Shown here piece after piece: positions 4,872 to 12,697 of a stretch of 29,947 bases of DNA (its first letter is position 1; the number at the start of each line of letters is the position of its first letter). The position numbers were made by a program, and so were the translations under genes. Below the pieces are notes generated by a model. That model saw nothing but the letters and a program-made list of their open reading frames with translations. It was not told the DNA's origin and did no database searches. The stretch comes from a virus: IMG/VR virus record IMGVR_UViG_3300025125_000006, positions 1 to 29,947 of that record; one strand, given 5' to 3'.

Positions 4872-4944
4872 AAAACTTTCCCCAGAGGAAAGAATAATTA
4901 ATTCTGTAATAGAATTAATTATTCTTCCTCCTTAAGAAAGTTTT
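4872..4944. other. 73-nt near-perfect inverted repeat
   Basis: Three nested stems share one axis: AAAACTTTC/GAAAGTTTT (outer), AGGA/TCCT with a single bulged A, and AGAATAATTAATTC/GAATTAATTATTCT (14 bp) around the loop TGTAATA. After it comes ATATAGGGGG, not a clean T-run. It could extrude as a cruciform or end transcription in both directions. The rest of the 240-base gap (4739-4978) holds only the repeat elements listed. Confidence 0.85.
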
Positions 4945-4978
4945 ATATAGGGGGTAGCGTCAGTTTCTTTTCTGTGCT

Positions 4979-5476
4979 ATGCTCGCTTTTTACAACCGCT
5001 CAGAGATTCCCATGACCGCTCAGATATTTAAATCCGACAAACGACTTCCGCTCCCCGACACCAAGAACTACGAAATTGATGAGTATGGGTTTGTTTACCG
5101 CAATGACAAACGCATACGCTTACAACGACAGCATAGCCGGTGGTATGCGCAGGTTTACACTGTAGCCGGCAAGAAGCTCCGGTTCGACTCTGAACGGTTG
5201 GCCCGTGCCATGTTCGGTGAAAAGGAATACTCGCTCCGGCGCAGGGATATTGAGCAGAACTATGATGTACGAACTGTGCCTGAATTCCCACGCTATGTAG
5301 TCACCTCCTACGGAGCCGTGTATTGCATTGATCCACCCAAGCGGGGTCCCAACGCTGGACAATGCTACTTGGTCAGTGCGACATTGCCCAGAGACAAGCC
5401 CTATGTGACCTTATACAGGGCGGATGGCACATGTCGCAAGAAGCAGGTTAAATGGGTAACAGACTCTGCTTGGTGA
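4979..5476 (+). CDS. NUMOD4-like DNA-binding protein, 165 aa
   Basis: The C-terminal part (about residues 105-160: PRYVVTSYGAVYCID, then YVTLYRADGTCRKKQVKWV) follows the NUMOD4 pattern seen beside HNH nucleases in phages. The part before it (KNYEIDEYGFVYRNDKRIRL, then FDSERLARAMFG) looks like a second, diverged copy. No HNH or other catalytic motif is present, so a DNA-binding protein rather than an active homing nuclease is likely. The start may instead be the ATG at 5012; neither has a Shine-Dalgarno. Two copies of the AACCGCTCAGAGATT element overlap the region between these starts and the first codons, suggesting autoregulation. Confidence 0.65.
   Translation: MLAFYNRSEIPMTAQIFKSDKRLPLPDTKNYEIDEYGFVYRNDKRIRLQRQHSRWYAQVYTVAGKKLRFDSERLARAMFGEKEYSLRRRDIEQNYDVRTVPEFPRYVVTSYGAVYCIDPPKRGPNAGQCYLVSATLPRDKPYVTLYRADGTCRKKQVKWVTDSAW
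4994..5028 (+). repeat. AACCGCTCAGAGATTC elements 3 and 4
   Basis: Element 3 (4994-5009) is identical to element 2. Element 4 (ACCGCTCAGATATT, 5015-5028) differs at one base. They are 20 bp apart start to start, about two helical turns, and bracket the second possible ATG of the NUMOD4-like gene. Confidence 0.7.
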
Positions 5477-5486
5477 GGATTAGCCC

Positions 5487-5514
5487 TTGAAGCATGGGAA
5501 AAAAGCCTTAAATT
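5487..5514 (+). promoter_or_regulatory. Candidate promoter before the portal gene
   Basis: TTGAAG and TAAATT separated by 16 bp; the -10 ends nine bases before the portal ATG. No Shine-Dalgarno lies between. It matches the close promoter-to-start spacing seen for the two divergent genes. Confidence 0.35.
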
Positions 5515-5523
5515 TTTGGTTAC

Positions 5524-7746
5524 ATGCCATCTGACAAACTGGAAATAGAAGCTCTTGATGGATTGGCCTCCCTTGATGAGAAGGGGAAGCCATTCAAGAG
5601 TCGCCTGAAGGATGTAAAGAGTGCGCTTGCAATCTTTAGCAACCTACGCAAAGCCGATGAGGGGTCATCCGTTAACCGCGCACGGGTTGATGCAATGTTT
5701 GATGGTTCCAGTCCGTATGACCAGGCTGGCCTGAACCGCAGTGGTCAGGGCTTGAAGACGAACCTGAACTTCGGGGAGGCACAGCGGTTGCTGGACATTT
5801 CGATGTCTGCCTATGTTGACCTTTACTCATCCCTGGAGAAACTGGTTGAGGTGAAAGGAACAGAGGGAGAGGCAGCGGAGATTGGCCCGAAGGAGAGTAT
5901 TGTTTCTGAGGAGATCACGCACATGCTGCGCAGTTGGCCTGAGTTCCATTCCAGCTACCTGCGCCTTTGCAACACGTTCATTAAACATGGGGTAGGTGTC
6001 GCTTATTTTGATACCCCCGATGATTGGCGGTTCAGGGTTGGTAGCTTTGCTGATATCCTGATCCCCAGGCAGACGCCGGCATCAGAGGACATGATCGATG
6101 TCGCAGTGGGCAGGAGGAGCTACCACATGCATGAGTTGTTTGCCTTCATCAAGAACGAGAAGGCTGCCGCCCGTGTTGGCTGGGATGTTGAGGAAGTGAA
6201 GCGGGTGATCATGAAGAATGCCACTACGAGTGGGCGCAGTGGTTCCAATCGATATTCGGATTGGGAGACACTCCAGCAGGAGATGAAGAACAACGACATT
6301 CATGCCGGTTACCAGAACCCGACTGTGAGCGTCCTGCATTTCTGGGTCCGCGAGATGGACAGTTCAATTTCCCATTACATTTGTGCAGAGGATTCCCCGA
6401 AGGAATTTCTCTACAAGAAGATTTCCCGTTACGAGAAACCTGAACAGGCGTATGTCCTGTTTGCCTATGGGGTGGGTTCCAATGGCACATACCATTCGGT
6501 CAGGGGTTTGGGGCATAGAATTTTTAACCATGTCCAGACCAGCAATCGTTTGCGTTGCCAGATGATTGATGGTGCGATGCTGGGCAGTTCGGTAATGATC
6601 CAGCCTGAGAGCCAGCGTTCGCTGGACGAGTTGGGCTTTACTTATTATGGGGCGTATGCCGTCCTGTCCCCTGGGGTCAACATCATTGAGAAGGCGATCC
6701 CGAATCTAGGCACAGCCGTGCAACCTGCCTTGCAGGATATATCGCAACAGCTTGCGATGAACACGGACACGGTCAGCACCTATGGTTCTGAGAAGTCATC
6801 CCCTTACCGCAACCAGATGCAGGTGGTAGCCGACATGGATGTCAGCACCCGTTTGTCTGGGGCGAGCCTGAATCTTTTCTATGCAAGCTGGAACCGTCTC
6901 CTGCGGGAAGTCGTCCGGCGGGTTGTGCAGAACAAGCGTGGTGATGCAACCACGAAGGAATTTTACCAGCGGTGCGAAGCGCGTGGTATTCCTGAATCTT
7001 TTATCAAGTCCCTTGACACAGCCAGGACGAGGGCAGTCAGGTCGATTGGTAACGGCTCTTATGCCAATCGACTTGTGGCCTTGCGCGAGTTGCAGGGTAT
7101 TGCGGGTTCCTTCGATGAGGTGGGACGCAAAAACCTCACCCGTGATATTGTGTCAACTCGCGTGGGCCACGACCTCGCTGACCGGTATACCCCGCAGCAG
7201 CAGGAAGCCCGCCCGACCATAGACAACAAGATCGCTTTCTTTGAGAATCAGCAGTTGATGCAGGGATCCCCCGTTCCGGTAGTATCCAACGAGTTACATG
7301 GCGCACATCTACAGGCGCATGTTCCATCCTTGATGCAGATTATTGAGCAGCTTAACACTGGGGCTGCCGACCCGATACAGGCGTTGCCCGCGCTACAGGC
7401 ATTTTACCAGCACATTGCTGAGACCACCCAGTTCCTTGCCGGTGACCCAAGCCAGGCCCCAGCAGTGGGAGAAGCCAACCAAGCCCTGCAATATGCGGAG
7501 GAGATGATAAACAACACATCCAAGCAGGTGCAGAAGATGCAACGCGAGGGTGAAGGCGCACCTGAAGGGGGCGCACCTGAAGGTGGCGACATGGCCATGG
7601 ACGCCAAGGTGCAGGAACACCAGATGAAGATGCAGATGGCACAGCAGAAGGCGGAGCTTGACATGAGCTTAAAACAAGCCAAGTTCGATCAGGAACAGGC
7701 GATGCGGGATGCCAAGAATGCCTTGGAGATAAGGCAGACCCCATAA
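5524..7746 (+). CDS. Portal protein
   Basis: A 740-residue protein of the size and character of short-tailed-phage portal proteins (P22-like class), the dodecameric ring through which DNA enters and leaves the head. The first 60 residues are charged helix. The core (about 60-560) is mixed alpha/beta with the conserved-looking WEFHSSYLRLCNTFIKHGVG-type helix region near 140-155 in variant form. The C-terminus carries a Gly-Pro-Glu linker (GAPEGGAPEGG) and a long coiled coil rich in Gln, Met and Lys (about 690-735), typical of the portal barrel. It stands first in the virion module, before scaffold and capsid. Terminase, usually just upstream, is not in the window. Confidence 0.85.
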   Translation: MPSDKLEIEALDGLASLDEKGKPFKSRLKDVKSALAIFSNLRKADEGSSVNRARVDAMFDGSSPYDQAGLNRSGQGLKTNLNFGEAQRLLDISMSAYVDLYSSLEKLVEVKGTEGEAAEIGPKESIVSEEITHMLRSWPEFHSSYLRLCNTFIKHGVGVAYFDTPDDWRFRVGSFADILIPRQTPASEDMIDVAVGRRSYHMHELFAFIKNEKAAARVGWDVEEVKRVIMKNATTSGRSGSNRYSDWETLQQEMKNNDIHAGYQNPTVSVLHFWVREMDSSISHYICAEDSPKEFLYKKISRYEKPEQAYVLFAYGVGSNGTYHSVRGLGHRIFNHVQTSNRLRCQMIDGAMLGSSVMIQPESQRSLDELGFTYYGAYAVLSPGVNIIEKAIPNLGTAVQPALQDISQQLAMNTDTVSTYGSEKSSPYRNQMQVVADMDVSTRLSGASLNLFYASWNRLLREVVRRVVQNKRGDATTKEFYQRCEARGIPESFIKSLDTARTRAVRSIGNGSYANRLVALRELQGIAGSFDEVGRKNLTRDIVSTRVGHDLADRYTPQQQEARPTIDNKIAFFENQQLMQGSPVPVVSNELHGAHLQAHVPSLMQIIEQLNTGAADPIQALPALQAFYQHIAETTQFLAGDPSQAPAVGEANQALQYAEEMINNTSKQVQKMQREGEGAPEGGAPEGGDMAMDAKVQEHQMKMQMAQQKAELDMSLKQAKFDQEQAMRDAKNALEIRQTP

Positions 7747-7749
7747 ATT

Positions 7750-8055
7750 ATGCCAAAAGAAATAGCGTTACCTGTCCCATTGGACAGGTGGTTTAATGAT
7801 GTCAAAAAAATTGAGGAATTGCGAACTGTCTTGGATTCTGAGGCTTTCCAAACGGCATCAGCAACCCTTAAAGAAGTTGCCGGTCCCACCTATGCTTCCG
7901 TCAGCACGGACGCCGCGGCAAACAACGGCAGGTTTTCCTGGTATGCAGGATACCGTGATGCTTTTAATGATCTTTACAAACTAACCCGTATACAAGGAAA
8001 TAAACCAAATCCACACCAAGCTGAAGAATGGACACACATACAGAATCCGCAGTAG
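7750..8055 (+). CDS. Small virion-module protein, 101 aa
   Basis: A 101-residue protein starting four bases after the portal stop and overlapping the scaffold gene by 28 nt. It contains NNGRFSWYAGYRDAFNDLYKL near residue 58-78, an aromatic helix pattern often seen in small proteins encoded between portal and scaffold genes, followed by a proline and histidine-rich tail. I recognise no defined family. Position suggests a role in head assembly, but this is context only. Confidence 0.65.
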   Translation: MPKEIALPVPLDRWFNDVKKIEELRTVLDSEAFQTASATLKEVAGPTYASVSTDAAANNGRFSWYAGYRDAFNDLYKLTRIQGNKPNPHQAEEWTHIQNPQ

Positions 8056-9215
8056 CTGAAGCCCCCGCTGAAGAAGCATCCCCCGCTGTAGAGCAATTGC
8101 CTGATGCCCCAGAAGAACCCGCTAGTTTTTCCGACGCGCTGGAACAGGCGCTCCATAACCTTGAGACCCCTGAACCAGCACCAGAAGCTGCCCCAGAGGT
8201 TAAGGAGGTTCAGCCCGAAGAAGTCGTTAAGCCAGCGGAGGATCCGCCCCTTGCAGATGAGACCCAACAGGAAACGACTACACCTGAGAATCCCCTAGAG
8301 AGCCTGACAGAGGAAGTTGGGGACGACTGGACACCCAAGGCTGCCAACCGCTTTAAGCAAATTAAAGGTGAGCTAAAGAACAGCCAGTCTGAGTTGGAGC
8401 AATTGCGCCAGACGGTCAAGGTGCAGGAATCCAAGATGCAGGAGATGTCCGGCTTGGTGGAGAACCGCGACATTGACCAGTTACAGAAGACAGTTGCTGA
8501 TTACGAGTATGATAAGGCTTTCACTAACCTGGAGGATACTGCGGCATACCAGCAGTCGGTAACAGAGCCACTGCACAACCTCCTGAATTCCGCTAATGAG
8601 GTCGCAAGTAAATACAATGTAGATGCAGACACAATGGTGGATATCATTGCGATGGATGACCAGGAGGCACAGGATGAGGCTATCCTTGAGCATTTAACAG
8701 AGGCATCAGACAGGGACAGGGCGCAAATTTACCGCATAGTGGAGGAAGTCCGCCCAGTGCTTGCCCGCCGGCAGGAGTTATTCGAGAATGTGCATCAGGC
8801 GCTGAACGAGGCAAACATGCTGGAGGATCAACGCAACAACATGGCTGCTGCGGAACGCGCTGAGATACGCACCAATGTCACCCGCAACGTGATCCAGCGT
8901 GTAAATGAGAAGCTCCCCTTCCTGAGTGGGGTTGAGGGACTTAACATGGATGCCATCCAGGCGAAGGCCGCAGATGTAGACCCCAGCGTGGTACACCCCG
9001 TAGACTTCGCCTATAACGCTGTAGCCGCACAATTGTTACCTACACTTGTCCGTGAGTATATGTCATCCCGCAAAGAGGCTGAAGCACTTATGGGGAAACT
9101 GGCTGAGTATGAGGGTGCAGAACCTACTATGTCCGGCGCACCTGCTGGGGAAGGCTCTACCATATCATCAGACAAGTCTTTCATGGATGCTATTGATTCT
9201 GCCCTGGGCGGATAG
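8028..9215 (+). CDS. Capsid scaffolding protein
   Basis: A 395-residue acidic protein. The first 110 residues are Ala, Pro and Glu-rich and probably disordered (AEAPAEEASPAVEQLPDAPEE). A long coiled coil follows (about 110-150: RFKQIKGELKNSQSELEQLR, QTVKVQESKMQEM), then a helical body and a C-terminal GEGSTISSDKSFMDAIDSALGG. Composition, length and position immediately before the capsid genes fit a scaffolding protein, which templates procapsid assembly and then leaves. It overlaps the preceding gene by 28 nt. A fused protease domain is not visible. Confidence 0.75.
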   Translation: MDTHTESAVAEAPAEEASPAVEQLPDAPEEPASFSDALEQALHNLETPEPAPEAAPEVKEVQPEEVVKPAEDPPLADETQQETTTPENPLESLTEEVGDDWTPKAANRFKQIKGELKNSQSELEQLRQTVKVQESKMQEMSGLVENRDIDQLQKTVADYEYDKAFTNLEDTAAYQQSVTEPLHNLLNSANEVASKYNVDADTMVDIIAMDDQEAQDEAILEHLTEASDRDRAQIYRIVEEVRPVLARRQELFENVHQALNEANMLEDQRNNMAAAERAEIRTNVTRNVIQRVNEKLPFLSGVEGLNMDAIQAKAADVDPSVVHPVDFAYNAVAAQLLPTLVREYMSSRKEAEALMGKLAEYEGAEPTMSGAPAGEGSTISSDKSFMDAIDSALGG

Positions 9216-9219
9216 GTTC

Positions 9220-9420
9220 ATGTCATCCGACCATGAATCCCTGCGCGAGCAGAAGGTGCATTTACAGCATCGTTGTTCCAGCTACAGGCAGGGACTTACC
9301 AATGCCCTGAAGTGGCTAAAGGAGAACACCAACATGCATCCGGCTACCACGACCAGTAACTTGGCAGAGAATAGCGTGTGGGCGAAGCTAAGGATCAAGG
9401 ATGAAACTGGATTGGAATAA
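9220..9420 (+). CDS. Hypothetical protein, 66 aa
   Basis: The frame is open further upstream, but the ATG at 9220, four bases after the scaffold stop, is the natural start. The protein (MSSDHESLREQKVHLQHRCS...) is charged and helical, with heptad-like spacing in SLREQKVHLQHRCSSYRQGL and a Ser/Thr/Asn-rich middle. Its last 20 bases overlap the next gene. No family is recognised; it is probably a minor assembly protein. Confidence 0.6.
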   Translation: MSSDHESLREQKVHLQHRCSSYRQGLTNALKWLKENTNMHPATTTSNLAENSVWAKLRIKDETGLE

Positions 9421-9706
9421 GATTGTTTCAAGTGCTGTAACTGTCCTTGTTGCTACTGTCTTCATGGGGGCTGCGGTCCAATTATGGAATGGGGTGCAGA
9501 CCATTGATACCCGTATTGATTCCAATCTCGTAAAAATCAAGGCTACCCAGGAGGTTCTTTCTGAGCAGCTTGATGCCCTGTCTGGCCGGATGGCTGAGAT
9601 ATTGCCCCTCATTCTAAATGATGATACGTTCAAGGAACCTGAAAAAGGAACCAAGAACTTAATCGATGAGCGCGTCCAACAACAGATCCAACAGTTTAGA
9701 CCCTAA
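9401..9706 (+). CDS. Single-pass membrane protein, 101 aa
   Basis: The start overlaps the end of the previous gene by 20 nt. Residues about 9-28 (SAVTVLVATVFMGAAVQLW) form one transmembrane helix. Residues 32-70 are a heptad-patterned helix (DTRIDSNLVKIKATQEVLSE, QLDALSGRMAEIL), and the tail is polar with a Gln-rich end. One TM plus a long coiled coil recalls i-spanins or structural membrane proteins, yet it sits in the head module rather than with the lysis genes. Function unknown. Confidence 0.65.
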   Translation: MKLDWNKIVSSAVTVLVATVFMGAAVQLWNGVQTIDTRIDSNLVKIKATQEVLSEQLDALSGRMAEILPLILNDDTFKEPEKGTKNLIDERVQQQIQQFRP

Positions 9707-9986
9707 GTTCCTGATATCCTTGGGGGTAGGGTTAGCCCTGCAAGCCGCCGGTATTATTTGGTGGGCATCATCCCTGCAAAGCTCAGTGCAGCATAATGAC
9801 TTCCAAATCCAGATGATGGCGAAGGATGTGCAGGAAAACACAATTTTCACCCGTGATTGGCCCGCCGGCAAATGGGGGTCTGGATCTTTACCCTCTGATG
9901 TCAAACAAGACCTCAAAATTGGGATGCTGGAAAGTGACATGGATAAGGTGATGTCCAAGCTATATAATGGTCACCAGACCCCTTGA
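9666..9986 (+). CDS. Single-pass membrane protein, 106 aa
   Basis: Overlaps the preceding gene by 41 nt in another frame. Residues about 15-35 (LISLGVGLALQAAGIIWWAS) make one transmembrane helix. The rest is polar, with a C-terminal charged helix (LPSDVKQDLKIGMLESDMDK). It has the same topology as the gene before it, so the two may act as a pair. No lipobox and no family match that I recognise. Confidence 0.65.
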   Translation: MSASNNRSNSLDPKFLISLGVGLALQAAGIIWWASSLQSSVQHNDFQIQMMAKDVQENTIFTRDWPAGKWGSGSLPSDVKQDLKIGMLESDMDKVMSKLYNGHQTP

Positions 9987-10049
9987 AAATTCAGCAGTTG
10001 CGCTCTGTCCATAAGCTAGTTAATTTACCCTAGTTAACTACTTTGAAAA

Positions 10050-10907
10050 ATGCCCAGACCATCTATAGGAAGCCGTATTCGTAAATCCCGTAAAAAAGCT
10101 GGTAAAAGTGCGCCCCCACTCAAGACGAGCTTAAAGCGTGGCTCAAAGCAGTCTCCCCGCGCTGGTCAGAAATATTCCCGAAAGGCTTCCAGCAAGAAGG
10201 CTCCGGCTAAAAAGGCTCCGGCTAAAGCGCAACGCGAAGTGGGCATACCTAATTGGGGTCAGGCAGGTGATTACGGGGATCAGCTTACGGCGGCCTATAT
10301 GGCGGGGGTAGAGATACCTACCGCTGGTGTTGGTAAACCTTTGTCACCAGCCGCAAAGGCTCATTTAGCAGAAAATTTTAAAGGGGTTCCATTGCCCAGA
10401 GCAGGTTATTGGGGTGGTGGGGATTTACCCATTTCCCCCACACAGACTTATTCAGAGTCTGATAAACCTTTCACCCCTGCACCAGTAACAGCACCACCCG
10501 TTCGCCGCCTTGTTGAAGTTCTCCCAACGGGGGAGGCAATCCAAGCCCCAGGAGGCTCCCTGTTTGCCAATATTCAGGGAACCAGCGCCCCACAAGCCGG
10601 CGCAGTTTCTGTGGTCCCAGTCGAGACAGCACCACAACCCCCCGCTGAAGTAGCAATGATCCCAGCCGCAGATCTTGGGGAAGCCGATCCAATCGGTGAG
10701 ACTTTTAGTAATGACCCGTCTCTTGAACCGGCCGCCATGCAGGATCAGACTGAAAAGCTCAAAGGCATACTTTGGAGAGCAGTTATGAATCAGTTTGCAT
10801 CTCTACTTGCCGGCGGCAAGGCGGGCAGGACCCCCAGCGCCCCCGCCAAGGCTCCTGCCCCTGCCCAGGATCCAAATCTGGAGGGTGGCAGTTTCAGGTT
10901 CCCATAA
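10050..10907 (+). CDS. Histone-H1-like basic virion-module protein, 285 aa
   Basis: Residues 1-65 are extremely rich in Lys, Arg, Ser, Pro and Ala (RKSRKKAGKSAPPLK, KKAPAKKAPAKAQ), resembling the tails of H1-type and bacterial histone-like proteins. The rest (65-225) is low-complexity, Pro, Ala and Gly-rich, and a single helical segment (KLKGILWRAVMNQFASLLAG) precedes another Pro/Ala tail. Such a tail binds DNA non-specifically. Because the gene lies between scaffold and capsid, a DNA-associated or packaged internal protein is a fair guess. A promoter, if any, would lie in the 63 bp before it, which contain CTAGTTAA twice. Confidence 0.6.
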   Translation: MPRPSIGSRIRKSRKKAGKSAPPLKTSLKRGSKQSPRAGQKYSRKASSKKAPAKKAPAKAQREVGIPNWGQAGDYGDQLTAAYMAGVEIPTAGVGKPLSPAAKAHLAENFKGVPLPRAGYWGGGDLPISPTQTYSESDKPFTPAPVTAPPVRRLVEVLPTGEAIQAPGGSLFANIQGTSAPQAGAVSVVPVETAPQPPAEVAMIPAADLGEADPIGETFSNDPSLEPAAMQDQTEKLKGILWRAVMNQFASLLAGGKAGRTPSAPAKAPAPAQDPNLEGGSFRFP

Positions 10908-11235
10908 AATAGGTTCTTACTTGGGAAGAACCCTAGGGGCAAAAAGGCTAAAAATTAGCCATTGACCCCCCACAAAAATCCCTTTACCTTTATACACGTT
11001 ACAGGAACTAGGTTGCTCTAGCCGTTCAATATTAGTTCAGGTTCCTGTAATAACATATCCAAGAAGCCTGTGTGGTTGCTCTAGCCCGACCTAAGTAGTT
11101 CTAAGTAACAGGTTTCACACTGAACTAGGCCGTTTCCGGTTAAAGGAGACGGTTTGCACCTAACATTATTACCAAACAGGCTGCTACGCATATGCGGGAG
11201 CGGTCTGTCTATAACACTTAACCATATTTAATAAC
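10908..11235 (+). promoter_or_regulatory. Structured leader before the capsid gene
   Basis: This 328-base gap holds no gene. It contains hairpins GGTTCTT/AAGAACC (10912-10932), GGCTAA/TTAGCC (10946-10960), TTACAGGAAC/GTTCCTGTAA (10999-11050) and CCGTTTCC/GGAGACGG (11130-11152, with one G-T pair on the plus strand). GGTTGCTCTAGCC occurs twice (11011-11023 and 11074-11086). No clear promoter or Shine-Dalgarno was found; the ATG follows an AT-rich stretch. It probably boosts or stabilises capsid mRNA. Confidence 0.55.
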
Positions 11236-12627
11236 ATGGCTGATAGCTTTGCATTACCACATACTTTTGAAACCAATGCTGGAGCTTCGATTGACGTAGT
11301 CCTTACGCAAGAAGCAAACCGCATTGGTCAAGATATTCACCGCCAGACTTTACACACAAGTCCCTGGCTCGACCTTATTAAGCAGACCACCTTCCCCGAA
11401 GGAATGGGTCACACACTGAGTACCCTCGTTTATGACCGCGCTCTTCCGCTTCAAGCCGAAGGCATTAACCTTACTGAAACTGTAGCAGGACTTGGATCAA
11501 ACTGGCGGGCAATGGGAACCACCTACGGAACTTCCGTAAATGGCATGACCGCAGGTCAGCAAGACCAAGTTGGAACCGCAGACGGTTCCGGTGGTCAATA
11601 CTATAGCTCTGGAGAAGCCTCCGGCGATGTCAACTTGATTGACTTTACCAAGACTCTCAAGAGCTACAGCCTTGAGCGGTCAATCATCGAATCCCCGCGC
11701 ATCAGCGTTGAGGAACTTCGTTTTGCCGCCCACCGCACTGAGCAACTCCGTGCAATTATGGATCTCCTCAAGGAGGCTACCCGTAATACATGGGAGAATC
11801 GCTACCGTGAACAGTATGGCAAGCAATGCGACAACATTGTCTATTGCAAGACTGCTACTTCAGTCACTGCTTCTGGTAAGGAAGGCGTATCCCTGACAGA
11901 CCTTGATGTTGATGATGAAGCCACAGGAGGAGCCGGTGGTGCTGCTTCGGGTGACGGAACTGAGGACAACGTCCTTGATGTTACCGCAAACATCTCCAAC
12001 AAGATTCTTGATGACATCTACTTCAAGCTCGTTCGCGCTGGCGCAGGTTCCAATGCCTATGGCCGCGAGAATGGTCGTCCGGTGTTCTCCATTGTCCTTT
12101 CGTCTGAGGCTTCCTACCAGTTGATGACTGAGGCTGGCTTCCGCGACGATGTTCGTTACAACAATGCAAAGGTTAGCGATCTGATTGCACCACTTGGTGT
12201 TGAGAAGTCCTTCAGGGGTTTCTACCACCTGTGTGATGATCTTGCTCCTCGCTTCAGCGGTATTAGTACTGATAAGCTCGTAGAGGTTCAGCCTTACACG
12301 GTGACAGCCACTGGTGGTTCCGCAACCAACAAGGTTATCACTAACACTGCTTATGATACTGCCACTTATGAGGCAGCCTTCATTCTTGTTGATAACGTGA
12401 TGGAGTCCTTGATTCCTGCGCCAATCACCAATGCAAGTGGACTGAAGTTCGATCCTGTTAACTACAAGGGCGAGTTCAAGTGGACCAACATCCCTGATGT
12501 TACCCTGAATCCCGATGGAACTATTGGCTTCTTCAGAGGCATCCTTGCTTCTGCTTCCAAGCCGATTAAGACCAACTTTGGTTACATCGTTCTGTTCAAG
12601 CGCACCAGCACTACTCCTGCTGCTTAA
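11236..12627 (+). CDS. Major capsid protein
   Basis: A 463-residue protein with the length, composition and position (after scaffold, before minor virion genes) expected of an HK97-fold major capsid protein. The N-terminal 60 residues contain a helix (EANRIGQDIHRQTLHTSPWL) that could be the N-arm. The middle has a long spine-like helix (RISVEELRFAAHRTEQLR through LKEATRNTWENRYREQYG, about 155-200). A Gly, Ala and Asp-rich loop (about 225-245) precedes beta-rich domains. No cleavage site is evident. It has its own long leader and is followed by a strong hairpin, consistent with high separate expression. Confidence 0.85.
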   Translation: MADSFALPHTFETNAGASIDVVLTQEANRIGQDIHRQTLHTSPWLDLIKQTTFPEGMGHTLSTLVYDRALPLQAEGINLTETVAGLGSNWRAMGTTYGTSVNGMTAGQQDQVGTADGSGGQYYSSGEASGDVNLIDFTKTLKSYSLERSIIESPRISVEELRFAAHRTEQLRAIMDLLKEATRNTWENRYREQYGKQCDNIVYCKTATSVTASGKEGVSLTDLDVDDEATGGAGGAASGDGTEDNVLDVTANISNKILDDIYFKLVRAGAGSNAYGRENGRPVFSIVLSSEASYQLMTEAGFRDDVRYNNAKVSDLIAPLGVEKSFRGFYHLCDDLAPRFSGISTDKLVEVQPYTVTATGGSATNKVITNTAYDTATYEAAFILVDNVMESLIPAPITNASGLKFDPVNYKGEFKWTNIPDVTLNPDGTIGFFRGILASASKPIKTNFGYIVLFKRTSTTPAA

Positions 12628-12634
12628 TTCTAAA

Positions 12635-12662
12635 GCGGGGTTCCTGTAACAGGGAACCCCGC
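12635..12662 (+). terminator. Strong hairpin after the capsid gene
   Basis: GCGGGGTTCC and GGAACCCCGC pair over 10 bp around the loop TGTAACAG, eight bases after the capsid stop. The following ATAATCTT is only weakly T-rich, so it may be a partial terminator or an mRNA 3' stabiliser. Confidence 0.65.
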
Positions 12663-12697
12663 ATAATCTTAACATATAAAATTTACCATATACGATT

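Noticed and set aside
7352-7744. A 130-codon minus-strand frame under the end of the portal gene
   Set aside because: It is rich in Pro, Ser and Cys as expected from the antisense of the Gln/Met/Glu-rich coiled coil, and lacks a start signal.
12669-12696. TTAACA and TACGAT boxes before the 190-aa gene as a promoter
   Set aside because: The -10 would end one base before the ATG, so transcription would start inside the coding region. TATAAA within the spacer is an equally poor candidate without a -35.
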